Positions 39,477 through 47,578 of a stretch of 49,347 nucleotides of DNA are shown in pieces. Position 1 is the first letter of the stretch. Each line of letters starts with the position of its first letter. The notes below the pieces were generated by a model. The model worked only from the letters and a program-made list of their open reading frames with translations, was not told where the DNA came from and did not search any database. Source of the stretch: a virus; the IMG/VR virus record IMGVR_UViG_3300033981_001202, positions 1 to 49,347 of that record. One strand, given 5' to 3'. The position numbers and the translations under genes are program-made.

Positions 39477-41192
39477 ATGAAAACATATGCCTTTGACATA
39501 GAAGCCAATGGCCTTCATGAAATCATCAAGGACAAGAAAGGCTATAAAAAGGAATTTGACACCATCTGGTGTCTTTCTCTTGTCGATGTAGACACGGGAG
39601 AATCCCTGTTGTTTGAACGAGACAACATCTCCTATGGTGTGAAGATTCTAGAGGAAGCCGATATCATTGTCGGTCATAACATCTATGGATTTGATCTTCC
39701 TGCGCTGATTAGGAAGTTCAACCTAAAGATCAAGGATCCATTCACAAATGTAGTCGATACCCTTATCCTCAGCCGTCTTATCTATGGAGATGATCCGCCA
39801 ACCAAGGATAATAGCCATTCATTGGAAGCCTGGGGTGAGTTTCTTGGGAACAAGAAGGACAATTACACCAATGGATGGGATGAATACACCAATGAAATGG
39901 GTAACTATTGCGTCCAGGATTCAAGGGTAACCAAAGATCTATATCATTTCTTGGTGAAGGAAGCAAAGAAAAAAAACCTAAGCCAGCAAGCAATGCGTCT
40001 TGAACATGTCGTTGCAAACATAGTAATGGGTCAGGTCGAGAATGGATTTGCCTTTGATGTGGATGCGGCTGAAAAGCTAGTCATGGAGTTACAGTATGAG
40101 ATTTGTAAGATCAACGACGAAATGCAAAAAACATTCCAACCAATCGTCACTCCTCGATATCATAAGACAACTGGAAAACCCCTCAAGGACAAAATCGAAG
40201 TCTTCAACCCAGGAAGTAGACAACAAATTGCAAAGAGGTTGTTTGAAAAGTATGGGTGGGAAGCAACCGAGACCGAAAAGGGAAACCCAAAAGTCGATTA
40301 TGAGGTTCTATCTAAGCTAGAGTTTCCAGAAGCAAAGATCCTTTGCGAGTATTTCGACAAGGAAAAACTCAAGTCTCAGGTGGAAGACTGGATCAATAGA
40401 GCCAATCTTTCTAGAGATAGTCGTGTCCATGGTCTTGTAAACACTCTGGGTGCCGTAACTGGTCGCATGTCCGCAAGAGAACCAAACCTACAGAATGTCC
40501 ATTCGGATCCAAGAGCAAGGGCTTGTTTTGTCGCAAGCAAAGGAAAGAAAATCGTAGGTGCAGACCTAAAGGGTCTGGAACTACGGATGCTTGCCCATTA
40601 TCTATTCCAATACGATGGTGGTACATATGTCAAGGAAGTAACCCAAGGCGATGTACATGTCCTTAACCAGAAAGCCATGGGCGTTGATTCTAGAAACACA
40701 GCAAAGACAGGCATCTATTGCTATCTGTACGGTGGTGGCGATGCCAAGTTTGCCAAGACAATCAGTGTATCTGAACACAAGGCACGAAAAGTCAAGGAAA
40801 ACCTGACAAACAACATCGTCGGATTAAAGAAAGTGGTTGAAAACTGCAAGTTTGATGCCATTGCAAACGGCTTTGTAAGGCCGTTTGACTGGAGACCCGT
40901 ATATGTAAGAAAGCAACACGCTGCCTTGAACACTTTGCTGCAATCTTCTGGTGCTCATATTGCAAAGGCGTGGTTGTGCATTGCCGATACAAATCTAAGA
41001 AATTCAAAACTACCTTATAGATGGTTGGCAAATGTTCATGACGAAGTTCAGGTAGAGACTGATTCAGAACACGCGGAAGAAATCGGTAAGATTATCTGCA
41101 AGGCTGCTACAATTGCTGGTGAATACTTCAAGTGTAGCTGCCCCATCGAAGCAGAATACAAAGTAGGAAACAACTGGTCGGAGACACACTAA
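39477..41192 (+). CDS. T7-like family A DNA polymerase
   Basis: 571 residues from ATG 39477 with AAGGAAAC upstream. Exonuclease: D7-I-E9 (Exo I), GHNIYGFDLPAL (Exo II), YCVQDSRVTKDL (Exo III). Polymerase: motif A with D363 in GADLKGLELR, motif B RNTAKTGIYCYLYGGG, motif C H521-D522-EV. Shorter than T7 gp5 (704 residues): the thumb and the region that binds thioredoxin appear reduced. It should replicate the phage genome together with the primase-helicase upstream. Confidence 0.97.
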   Translation: MKTYAFDIEANGLHEIIKDKKGYKKEFDTIWCLSLVDVDTGESLLFERDNISYGVKILEEADIIVGHNIYGFDLPALIRKFNLKIKDPFTNVVDTLILSRLIYGDDPPTKDNSHSLEAWGEFLGNKKDNYTNGWDEYTNEMGNYCVQDSRVTKDLYHFLVKEAKKKNLSQQAMRLEHVVANIVMGQVENGFAFDVDAAEKLVMELQYEICKINDEMQKTFQPIVTPRYHKTTGKPLKDKIEVFNPGSRQQIAKRLFEKYGWEATETEKGNPKVDYEVLSKLEFPEAKILCEYFDKEKLKSQVEDWINRANLSRDSRVHGLVNTLGAVTGRMSAREPNLQNVHSDPRARACFVASKGKKIVGADLKGLELRMLAHYLFQYDGGTYVKEVTQGDVHVLNQKAMGVDSRNTAKTGIYCYLYGGGDAKFAKTISVSEHKARKVKENLTNNIVGLKKVVENCKFDAIANGFVRPFDWRPVYVRKQHAALNTLLQSSGAHIAKAWLCIADTNLRNSKLPYRWLANVHDEVQVETDSEHAEEIGKIICKAATIAGEYFKCSCPIEAEYKVGNNWSETH

Positions 41193-41413
41193 TGCCAAGA
41201 GATTACAAAGATGAGTACAAGAAGTTCCAATCCTCGGAAAAATCAAAGAAAGACCGAGCGCACCGTAACAAGGTTCGCCGCGAAGCCCTGAGAAAAGGTC
41301 GTGTAAAGAAAGGTGATGGCAAAGACATCGATCACAAAGATGGAAATCCTAGAAACAATAGTAGATCTAATCTTCGTGTAGTTTCCAAGTCAACCAACAG
41401 GGCAAAGAGATGA
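41192..41413 (+). CDS. Small HNH-like protein
   Basis: 73 residues from ATG 41192. Basic helical N-terminus (RDYKDEYKKFQSSEKSKKDR; RNKVRREALRKGRVKKGDG) and a compact HNH-like end: DIDHKDGNPRNNSRSNLRVV, then STNRAKR. D-H, N and N correspond to the HNH motif. Such small proteins sit next to the DNA polymerase in many T7-like phages. Nuclease activity is likely but not shown. Confidence 0.85.
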   Translation: MPRDYKDEYKKFQSSEKSKKDRAHRNKVRREALRKGRVKKGDGKDIDHKDGNPRNNSRSNLRVVSKSTNRAKR

Positions 41414-41622
41414 ACTCTGTTTTGTTTATGAAACAGATAACCGACTTTATAGCAAAGCATTCGGACCATCCAATGATTGTTGAGTACAATAAAGGTAACA
41501 TTGGACTTGGGTATATCATTAGAAACTGGGACAAACTACAAAATGAGACTAATTCAAATCTCTGGGATTGGAAGAGTTGGGAAAACAACCCTAGCTCATA
41601 TGGTGTGCAAAGAAGCATTTGA
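41410..41622 (+). CDS. Hypothetical protein overlapping kinase
   Basis: 70 residues from ATG 41410 overlapping the previous stop. The N-terminal 45 residues (SVLFMKQITDFIAKHSDHPM; NIGLGYIIRNWDKLQNE) look real; the remaining part overlaps the kinase gene by 80 bases in another frame and has shadow-like composition. Moderate coding confidence. Confidence 0.5.
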   Translation: MNSVLFMKQITDFIAKHSDHPMIVEYNKGNIGLGYIIRNWDKLQNETNSNLWDWKSWENNPSSYGVQRSI

Positions 41623-42184
41623 ACTTGGATATAGACCAGTCATTATTCCTTTTGCGGATGCGATTAAGAAAGCCGCTGCCAAAAAAGGATTAACCAAGGA
41701 ATCCAATAGCGAAGAGTACAGAAAGTTTTGCCAGAAGATTGGGGCTAGCAAGAGAAAGAAAAACCCAGATCACTGGGTGGATGAAACGGAAAAGGCAATC
41801 CTTGAGTACATGGAAAAGGAAGTAAACAATAAACGCAAACTGCTCACTAACTGGGAGTATGTTATCGTGCAGGACGATGTTCGATACATGAACGAACTTG
41901 CCTTTGGCCGCAAGCTAGCCGCTATCCAGTTGTTTATCTATGCTGGTGATCGGAAAATACCAGAACACGACGCAGAATGGAGAACACATGAATCGGAAAC
42001 CCTGGCTAACCAAGTGTCGGCTTTTATGGGCATGGCTAACTCTGAGTACGACGATCTTTATGATGCCGTTTTGTACAACTCGGGAACAATAAAGGACCTT
42101 GAGGAAATGGTCAAGAACAATGTTCAGGACTGGCTTAATTCGTCTTGGATCGAACTAGAGGAAGACAATGGAAGCAATACTTGA
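41543..42184 (+). CDS. Deoxynucleoside monophosphate kinase-like protein
   Basis: 213 residues from ATG 41543. A P-loop near the N-terminus reads ISGIGRVGKTTLAHMV, followed by FADAIKKAAAKKGL, the lid-like basic segment KIGASKRKKNP, and VIVQDDVRYMNELAF. This order matches phage dNMP kinases (T4 gene 1 type), which phosphorylate dNMPs for DNA synthesis. The upstream frame from 41477 was rejected because it overlaps the previous gene. Fits with ThyX and the reductase. Confidence 0.85.
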   Translation: MRLIQISGIGRVGKTTLAHMVCKEAFELGYRPVIIPFADAIKKAAAKKGLTKESNSEEYRKFCQKIGASKRKKNPDHWVDETEKAILEYMEKEVNNKRKLLTNWEYVIVQDDVRYMNELAFGRKLAAIQLFIYAGDRKIPEHDAEWRTHESETLANQVSAFMGMANSEYDDLYDAVLYNSGTIKDLEEMVKNNVQDWLNSSWIELEEDNGSNT

Positions 42185-42944
42185 CGGAGATATCATAGCC
42201 TATAGGGCTGCGTTCTGGGCTGATGTGGAGGGTGTTGACGAGCTGCCCCACAGGATCAAGAAAGACATAGAACTATGGACACCCAAGGGTTCTACAAATG
42301 TTATTGTTGCCATGTCTTGTCCTCGTTCCGATAACTTTAGGCGAGACTTCTGGCCTAGATACAAGCAGCACAGGGATGACTTTAAATCCCCAGACTCCAT
42401 GAAGGTTGCCCTAGAGTGCATTTACAACACCTGCACAACACGTTGTGTTGCCAGACTGGAGGCGGATGACCTTATTGGCATGCTTGTCAGCTCTGGCAGG
42501 GCAATTGGCGTGACGGTTGACAAAGACCTTAGGCAGATTCCTGGGATTCATTGGAACCCAGATAAGGAACCAGAGCCTGTTACAATATCCCAAGAAGACG
42601 CTGATTTTTACTTTTATCAACAGTGGATGACTGGGGATACTACCGATAACATCTGGGGTTTGTGGAAGATTGGTCCAGCTAAGGCCAAAAAACTTCTTAT
42701 GCTAAAGCCAAGAGAAGCTTGGGATTCAATTATCATGGCAATGTACCAGGACGAAGACTGGTCCAAAAGACCAGAAGAAAAGCGTCCATTGGAAATGTAC
42801 AGGGAAGAGTTTGCCCTGTCCCAAGCACGGTGCGTAAGAATTCTAAGGAATGGGGATTACAACAAAGAAACAGGGGAGATTAAGTTATGGACCCCTAATA
42901 ACAATGTAATTAGAGACATTTTGGAGAACAAGGATGAGCAATAA
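42168..42944 (+). CDS. T7 gp6-like 5'-3' exonuclease
   Basis: 258 residues from ATG 42168 overlapping the kinase stop. FEN/PIN-type motifs: ILDGDIIAYRAAF, ARLEADDLIGM, VTVDKDLRQIPG, and the helix-hairpin-helix region TGDTTDNIWGLWKIGPAKAKKLL. The acidic residues of DGD, EADD and DKD form the metal site. It removes RNA primers and degrades host DNA in T7. Position after DNA polymerase matches. Confidence 0.93.
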   Translation: MEAILDGDIIAYRAAFWADVEGVDELPHRIKKDIELWTPKGSTNVIVAMSCPRSDNFRRDFWPRYKQHRDDFKSPDSMKVALECIYNTCTTRCVARLEADDLIGMLVSSGRAIGVTVDKDLRQIPGIHWNPDKEPEPVTISQEDADFYFYQQWMTGDTTDNIWGLWKIGPAKAKKLLMLKPREAWDSIIMAMYQDEDWSKRPEEKRPLEMYREEFALSQARCVRILRNGDYNKETGEIKLWTPNNNVIRDILENKDEQ

Positions 42945-44847
42945 ACTACTAAATGAAGTCGTGGCGGTCGATAAGTATTGCAGGTGGCGGGATGACCTAG
43001 GTCGAAGAGAGACCTGGCATGAGGCCGTTGACCGTTATTTTGGTTATTTAATCAATAGGTTTAACCTTAAGAAACTACCTGTTGAAGCTCAGAAAGCCCT
43101 GCATGATGCCAGAAATCTTATGTACAACAAGGAGATTTTTGGTTCCATGCGGGCACTCTGGTCTGCTGGTCCAGCCCTTGACCGTGACGATGTGTGTGCC
43201 TATAACTGTGCTTACATGCCAACCAAGTCATTCCTAGACTTTCAGTGCGCCATGTACATTCTTTCCTGCGGTACTGGTAATGGTTTCTCGGTAGAGGGTA
43301 AGTATGTCTATCAGCTACCAGACCTACCCAAGCACCTGGATTATTCTGGTGTTATTGTAGTAGAAGACTCCAAGGAAGGATGGGCTGGCGCTCTTCGTCA
43401 GTTCTTGGATAGCGTATTCAACGGTGTCGTGCCTGTCGTAGATGCTTCTAAAGTTCGTCCCAAGGGAGCAAGACTAAAGACATTTGGCGGCAGAGCCAGT
43501 GGTCCTGAGCCATTTATCAGGCTTATTGATTTCATTACTAAGACCGTAGAAAGAGAAATGAAAGAAGGACATACCAAGCTTACCCGTGTAAGCGCCCATA
43601 AAATTCACTGCATGATTGCAGATGTTATCGTATGTGGTGGTGTCCGTAGGTCTGCCGAGATTTCTCTCAGTGATCTTGAAGATGATCAGATGGCTGCGGT
43701 AAAGTCTGGTAACTGGTGTGACAAGGAGTTGTTCTTGTCCAACAGCAACAACTCGGCTGTCTACGAGCAGAAGCCCAGCATGTCTACCTTCCTCAAGGAG
43801 TGGTCTTCGTTGTACAATTCATTCAGCGGAGAGCGTGGTATCTGCAACCGTCAGGCCATGAAGACAATTGCCAAGGCAGTTGGTCGTGATGACTCGTATG
43901 ATTTTGGTACAAACCCATGCAGCGAGATCATCCTACGTCCTTATCAGTTCTGCAATCTTTCTACAATTGTAGTCAGAGAAGACGATACCCCTGTTACCTT
44001 GATCAAAAAGATCACGGCAGCCACCATCCTTGGTACTCTCCAGAGTGCAATGACAAACTTCACATATTTTGAAAAGATCGGGGCAACGGACTGGAAGAAA
44101 AACTGTGAAGAAGAACGTCTACTTGGCGTGTCCATGACTGGTATTTTTTCCAACAATCTAATGAATGGTGGTCATGGTGCAGAGGAATTGCAAAAGATTC
44201 TTACAGCACTGAGATCGGTTACAAAAGTTGTGAACGCGGAGTGGGCCGAATACATCGGGATCAACCCATCCAAGTCAATCACCTGTGTCAAGCCAGAAGG
44301 AACTACATCCAGTGTTGCTGGGTGTCCGTCTGGCATCCACCCAGAGTACGCTCCTTACTTTATTCGTCGCGTTCAGTTCAGCAAGAACGAACCAATTACC
44401 CAGTTCTTGATGGATCAGAACGTACCATGGGAAACCTTGAATGGCAAGCCAGATATGGTTGTCTTTGAGTTTCCCTGCAAGGGTCAAGGTGTCACGGCAG
44501 ACCAAGTCGATGCCATCGGTCAGCTCAACCTGTGGCTTGCATACCAGCTTTGGTACTGCGACCACAAACCAAGCATCACCGTTTACTATAGAGACAACGA
44601 GTTTATGCGGGTCGGTGACTGGGTCTGGAATCATTGGGATCTTGTTTCTGGTGTTGCATTCCTGCCAAAGGATGACAATGTCTATACGCAAACTCCCTTT
44701 GAAAAAATCTCGGAAGAAAGGTATAACGAGCTCATGACGAAGATGCCAAAGGAAATCAATTGGAGTCTTTTGTCTTTGTATGAGGTAGAAGACAATACCA
44801 CTGGATCTCAAGAATTCGCCTGTGTTGGGGATTCCTGTAAAATCTAG
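42934..44847 (+). CDS. Class II (B12-dependent) ribonucleotide reductase
   Basis: 637 residues from ATG 42934. Motifs: CAYNCAYMPTK near residue 91, YILSCGTGNGFS, the active-site loop N327-P-C329-S-E331, VKPEGTTSSVAGCPSGIHPEY, and C-terminal redox cysteines C630-x4-C635 in CVGDSC. The absence of an adjacent radical subunit gene and the C-terminal CxxxxC favour the monomeric B12-dependent class (Lactobacillus leichmannii type). It reduces ribonucleotides to deoxyribonucleotides for replication and implies that the host has or takes up cobalamin. Class assignment is from motif pattern. Confidence 0.93.
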   Translation: MSNKLLNEVVAVDKYCRWRDDLGRRETWHEAVDRYFGYLINRFNLKKLPVEAQKALHDARNLMYNKEIFGSMRALWSAGPALDRDDVCAYNCAYMPTKSFLDFQCAMYILSCGTGNGFSVEGKYVYQLPDLPKHLDYSGVIVVEDSKEGWAGALRQFLDSVFNGVVPVVDASKVRPKGARLKTFGGRASGPEPFIRLIDFITKTVEREMKEGHTKLTRVSAHKIHCMIADVIVCGGVRRSAEISLSDLEDDQMAAVKSGNWCDKELFLSNSNNSAVYEQKPSMSTFLKEWSSLYNSFSGERGICNRQAMKTIAKAVGRDDSYDFGTNPCSEIILRPYQFCNLSTIVVREDDTPVTLIKKITAATILGTLQSAMTNFTYFEKIGATDWKKNCEEERLLGVSMTGIFSNNLMNGGHGAEELQKILTALRSVTKVVNAEWAEYIGINPSKSITCVKPEGTTSSVAGCPSGIHPEYAPYFIRRVQFSKNEPITQFLMDQNVPWETLNGKPDMVVFEFPCKGQGVTADQVDAIGQLNLWLAYQLWYCDHKPSITVYYRDNEFMRVGDWVWNHWDLVSGVAFLPKDDNVYTQTPFEKISEERYNELMTKMPKEINWSLLSLYEVEDNTTGSQEFACVGDSCKI

Positions 44848-44855
44848 GAGTCGCC

Positions 44856-45068
44856 ATGTCTCAGTACTTTATTGAAACAGAGTATGATCTTGATCTTGTC
44901 ACGGCAGAGACAATCAAGCTTATCAAGCTCAACCACACTACCGTCAACATCGGTTTTCACAACAAAAAGATGGTCAAGATTTTTTTAGACAACCTAAATG
45001 CAACACTGGAAGAACAACAGGTTGAAAAGAACAAGAAAGTAAATATCAACATTTCGGTAATCACATGA
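44856..45068 (+). CDS. Hypothetical protein
   Basis: 70 residues from ATG 44856 with TAGGAG upstream. Strand-helix pattern (SQYFIETEYDLDLVTAETIK; KMVKIFLDNLNATLEEQQV), suggesting a small alpha/beta fold. Sits between the reductase and morphogenesis genes. Not recognised. Confidence 0.65.
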   Translation: MSQYFIETEYDLDLVTAETIKLIKLNHTTVNIGFHNKKMVKIFLDNLNATLEEQQVEKNKKVNINISVIT

Positions 45069-45322
45069 ACAGACTAGAAATACTCTTAGCCCGATTAAAG
45101 AACAACCAGATCCTTGATCCAGACCTTAAACTAGCACTTAGTATTATTCTAAAGGACAGATTGCATGGCATTGATGATCACAAAGGAACTCCTGGAATAC
45201 CTGACAAAACTGATAACGCTGAATCCATCGGACCTAAAGTTAAAGGACTACGAAAGGGGATTCAAGGCAGGGCAGATAGAGGTGGTGGAGAAGATCAAGG
45301 CACTTTACGAGAAGGAGAATAA
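45065..45322 (+). CDS. Small protein, 3' part overlapped
   Basis: 85 residues from ATG 45065 overlapping the previous stop. The first 40 residues (NRLEILLARLKNNQILDPDL; KLALSIILKDRLHGI) are convincing; the rest is Gly/Arg/Lys low-complexity and overlaps the gene at 45165 in another frame. Coding of the 3' half is doubtful. Confidence 0.5.
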   Translation: MNRLEILLARLKNNQILDPDLKLALSIILKDRLHGIDDHKGTPGIPDKTDNAESIGPKVKGLRKGIQGRADRGGGEDQGTLREGE

Positions 45323-45335
45323 ACATGGGAGGTAA
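45165..45335 (+). CDS. Small helical protein upstream of portal
   Basis: 56 residues from ATG 45165 with AAAGGA eight bases upstream. Helical and well-composed (ITKELLEYLTKLITLNPSDL; FKAGQIEVVEKIKALYEKE). It overlaps the previous gene by 158 bases and the next by 11. Composition favours this frame in the overlap. Confidence 0.6.
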   Translation: MALMITKELLEYLTKLITLNPSDLKLKDYERGFKAGQIEVVEKIKALYEKENKHGR

Positions 45336-45681
45336 AGCACCTAAGGGACCAACGCAAGCTGAAATGGATGCCCAGATGCGTCGAAACGAAGAGTTTCAGA
45401 TGCGTCAGTTTAACCTACAGCAGCAGTACCAGCTAGAAGCAGAACAAAGAATGAGAGACGAACGGGAAAGACTAAGGATTTCTGAAGAACTGTCAAGACA
45501 GAGAGCAGCTGAAGAAAAGAGAGTAAGGCTGACCCGTGAAGAACAGCAAGAAACCGCGATGTTCCAGGAAATGACTGCTCAAAGCAAAAAGCCAACCAGC
45601 GATGAGTTCGGTGGTGGATCTAACCTTGCAATGCCTACAATTGAAAGACCTGGTTACGAGACCGAAAACAGACCAATCTAA
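45325..45681 (+). CDS. Coiled-coil head-associated protein
   Basis: 118 residues from ATG 45325 with AAGGAG upstream. Gln/Glu/Arg-rich coiled coil at residues 12-80 (MDAQMRRNEEFQMRQFNLQQ; SEELSRQRAAEEKR), then a flexible Pro/Gly end. Directly upstream of the portal gene, so a virion assembly role is likely, but the family is not recognised. Confidence 0.75.
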   Translation: MGGKAPKGPTQAEMDAQMRRNEEFQMRQFNLQQQYQLEAEQRMRDERERLRISEELSRQRAAEEKRVRLTREEQQETAMFQEMTAQSKKPTSDEFGGGSNLAMPTIERPGYETENRPI

Positions 45682-45690
45682 GGAGAGTAC

Positions 45691-47298
45691 ATGAAGTCTG
45701 AAAAAACCATTAAAGAAAGGTGGGAGAAGCTTGATGCAAAAAGAACAACCCGTCTAGACAAAGCACGGGCTTGTTCAGCCATCACCGTCCCAAGCCTGTT
45801 GCCGTACCACTCCATGAGTGGAGAAGACAACCTTATTCAGACTTACTCTTCCGTGCAAAGCAGAGGAGTTACTTCCCTTGCCAGCAAGATCCTAAGTGTT
45901 TTGATTCCACTTAATGACACTCCTTTCTTTTCCTTTGGTCTTAAGAATGGACGGGAACCAACCAATGAAATCAAAGAATACTTGGAAAATCTGTCATTCC
46001 AGGTGTATCGAAAGTTGATGTCAAACAACCTAAGAGAAACCGCTTATTTGGCGATGCAACATGCAATTGTAGTTGGCGATGTTCTTATTGTAATGGAGAA
46101 TGATTTTTCATTCAGGTTGATCAGACTTGATCAGTTTGTTGTTCGCAGGGATGTAAATGGTTCCATAAAAGAATTCATATATCTTGAGTTTATTTCCCCA
46201 AGTAATGAAGAAGATGCAAGTGCCTACGAGTTCATGTCGGGTGAGACAAACCAGCACGGGTACAAAACCGTGTACATCAGAGTCTATCAAACTAGTTCTG
46301 GACAATGGGCTGTTGAAAAAGAGGTTGACGACAACATAATAGAGGTCGGCTACTATGATGTCTTGCCATATGTTATAATCAGGTGGGCCAGTGTGGCTGG
46401 TGAAGACTATGGTAGATCCCATGTAGAGGATATCTATGCCGATATCAGAACCCTGGAAGCGTATACCAGAGCGGCAACACAAGGTATGGCGGCTGGTTCT
46501 ACTTTCTTTATGGGTGTCAATCCAAGCGGCGTGACCGAAATAGACGACCTTGCTGGTGCTCAGAACGGCACCTGGGTTGCAGCCAGAAAAGAAGACGTCT
46601 TTACCATATCCCCCTCGGATACCATCAATCCCCAGGTTCAGATATCAACAGCCGCCGTTGGTGAAATGAGAAAGGAAGTTGGTCAGGGTTTCTTGCTCCA
46701 AACCGCAGCAATGCCCACAGGAGATCGTGTAACAGCCACAGCCATCAGAGCCGTTGGCAACGAGCTTGAGACCGTGCTTGGAGGCACCTTTTCTGCCATT
46801 GCCAGGGACTTTATGGTTCCGATCATTAAGAGAACAGTATACCTGATGCTGGAAAACGGTGAAATTGATCAAAAACTAAGTCAGCAGTTTGATGAAAAAG
46901 ACGGTATTTTAAACATTGAGATCCTTACTGGTCTTCAGTCTCTTAGCAGGGAATCGGACATTACCAAGCTTCTTCAAATGGGCGAAATGGTTCGTAATCT
47001 ACCGCCAGAAGCAGCCGCTTCCTTCAAGTGGGAAGAATACGCCAGATCCTTAATTACTTCCCTTGGTTTTGATCCACAAAACTGGGTTCGTAGTCGGGAA
47101 GAAATCGCAGCAGAGCAACAAGCTTTGGCCGCACAGCAACAGAAGATGGAAATGCAGAAAATCTTTGCTCAGAATGCAGCTGGTGCAATGGGTGCTGCTG
47201 CTCAGCAAGACATTATGGCAACGGGTGGACAGAATATCCCACCTGAAATGGCTGAACAAGCAATGCAGATGCTGCAAGGAGGAATGAGTGGCCAGTAA
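45691..47298 (+). CDS. T7 gp8-like portal (head-tail connector) protein
   Basis: 535 residues from ATG 45691 with AAGGAGAG upstream. Almost the exact length of T7 gp8 (536). Recognisable features: ARACSAITVPSLLP near the N-terminus, the stem region with RGVTSLASKILSVLIPLN, the MQHAIVVGDVLIVMEND block, VAGEDYGRSHVED, and TATAIRAVGNELETVLGG followed by a Gln/Ala-rich C-terminal helix. Portal proteins form the dodecameric ring through which DNA is packaged and ejected. Confidence 0.95.
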   Translation: MKSEKTIKERWEKLDAKRTTRLDKARACSAITVPSLLPYHSMSGEDNLIQTYSSVQSRGVTSLASKILSVLIPLNDTPFFSFGLKNGREPTNEIKEYLENLSFQVYRKLMSNNLRETAYLAMQHAIVVGDVLIVMENDFSFRLIRLDQFVVRRDVNGSIKEFIYLEFISPSNEEDASAYEFMSGETNQHGYKTVYIRVYQTSSGQWAVEKEVDDNIIEVGYYDVLPYVIIRWASVAGEDYGRSHVEDIYADIRTLEAYTRAATQGMAAGSTFFMGVNPSGVTEIDDLAGAQNGTWVAARKEDVFTISPSDTINPQVQISTAAVGEMRKEVGQGFLLQTAAMPTGDRVTATAIRAVGNELETVLGGTFSAIARDFMVPIIKRTVYLMLENGEIDQKLSQQFDEKDGILNIEILTGLQSLSRESDITKLLQMGEMVRNLPPEAAASFKWEEYARSLITSLGFDPQNWVRSREEIAAEQQALAAQQQKMEMQKIFAQNAAGAMGAAAQQDIMATGGQNIPPEMAEQAMQMLQGGMSGQ

Positions 47299-47578
47299 AA
47301 AGAACATGCCTTGTAATAAACCAAGACCCTCCACATCTCCAGGTAAGAAGAAAATGGTTAAAGCCTGTGCCAACGGTCAGGAAAAAATCATTCATTTCGG
47401 CGCTAAGGGATATGGCCATAACTATAGTCCAGAAGCTAGAAAGAGTTTTAGAGCTAGACACAACTGCTCTGGTGCGACAAACAAGTTATCTGCTAGATAT
47501 TGGGCTTGTAAAAACTTGTGGGCTGGTCCAGGTGGTTCTAAGCAATCATGCCCTAAAGGCAGGAAATGCAAGGGATGA
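47288..47578 (+). CDS. Cys-rich conserved phage protein
   Basis: 96 residues from ATG 47288 overlapping the portal stop. Reads MPCNKPRPSTSPGKKKMVKAC, FGAKGYGHNYSPEARKSFRA, RHNCSG, SARYWACKNLWAGPG and a final CPKGRKCKG. Five to six cysteines suggest zinc binding. Phage proteins with FRARHxC and ARYWxCKxLW are known (DUF5872-like in my memory) but have no firm role. Confidence 0.8.
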   Translation: MASKKNMPCNKPRPSTSPGKKKMVKACANGQEKIIHFGAKGYGHNYSPEARKSFRARHNCSGATNKLSARYWACKNLWAGPGGSKQSCPKGRKCKG

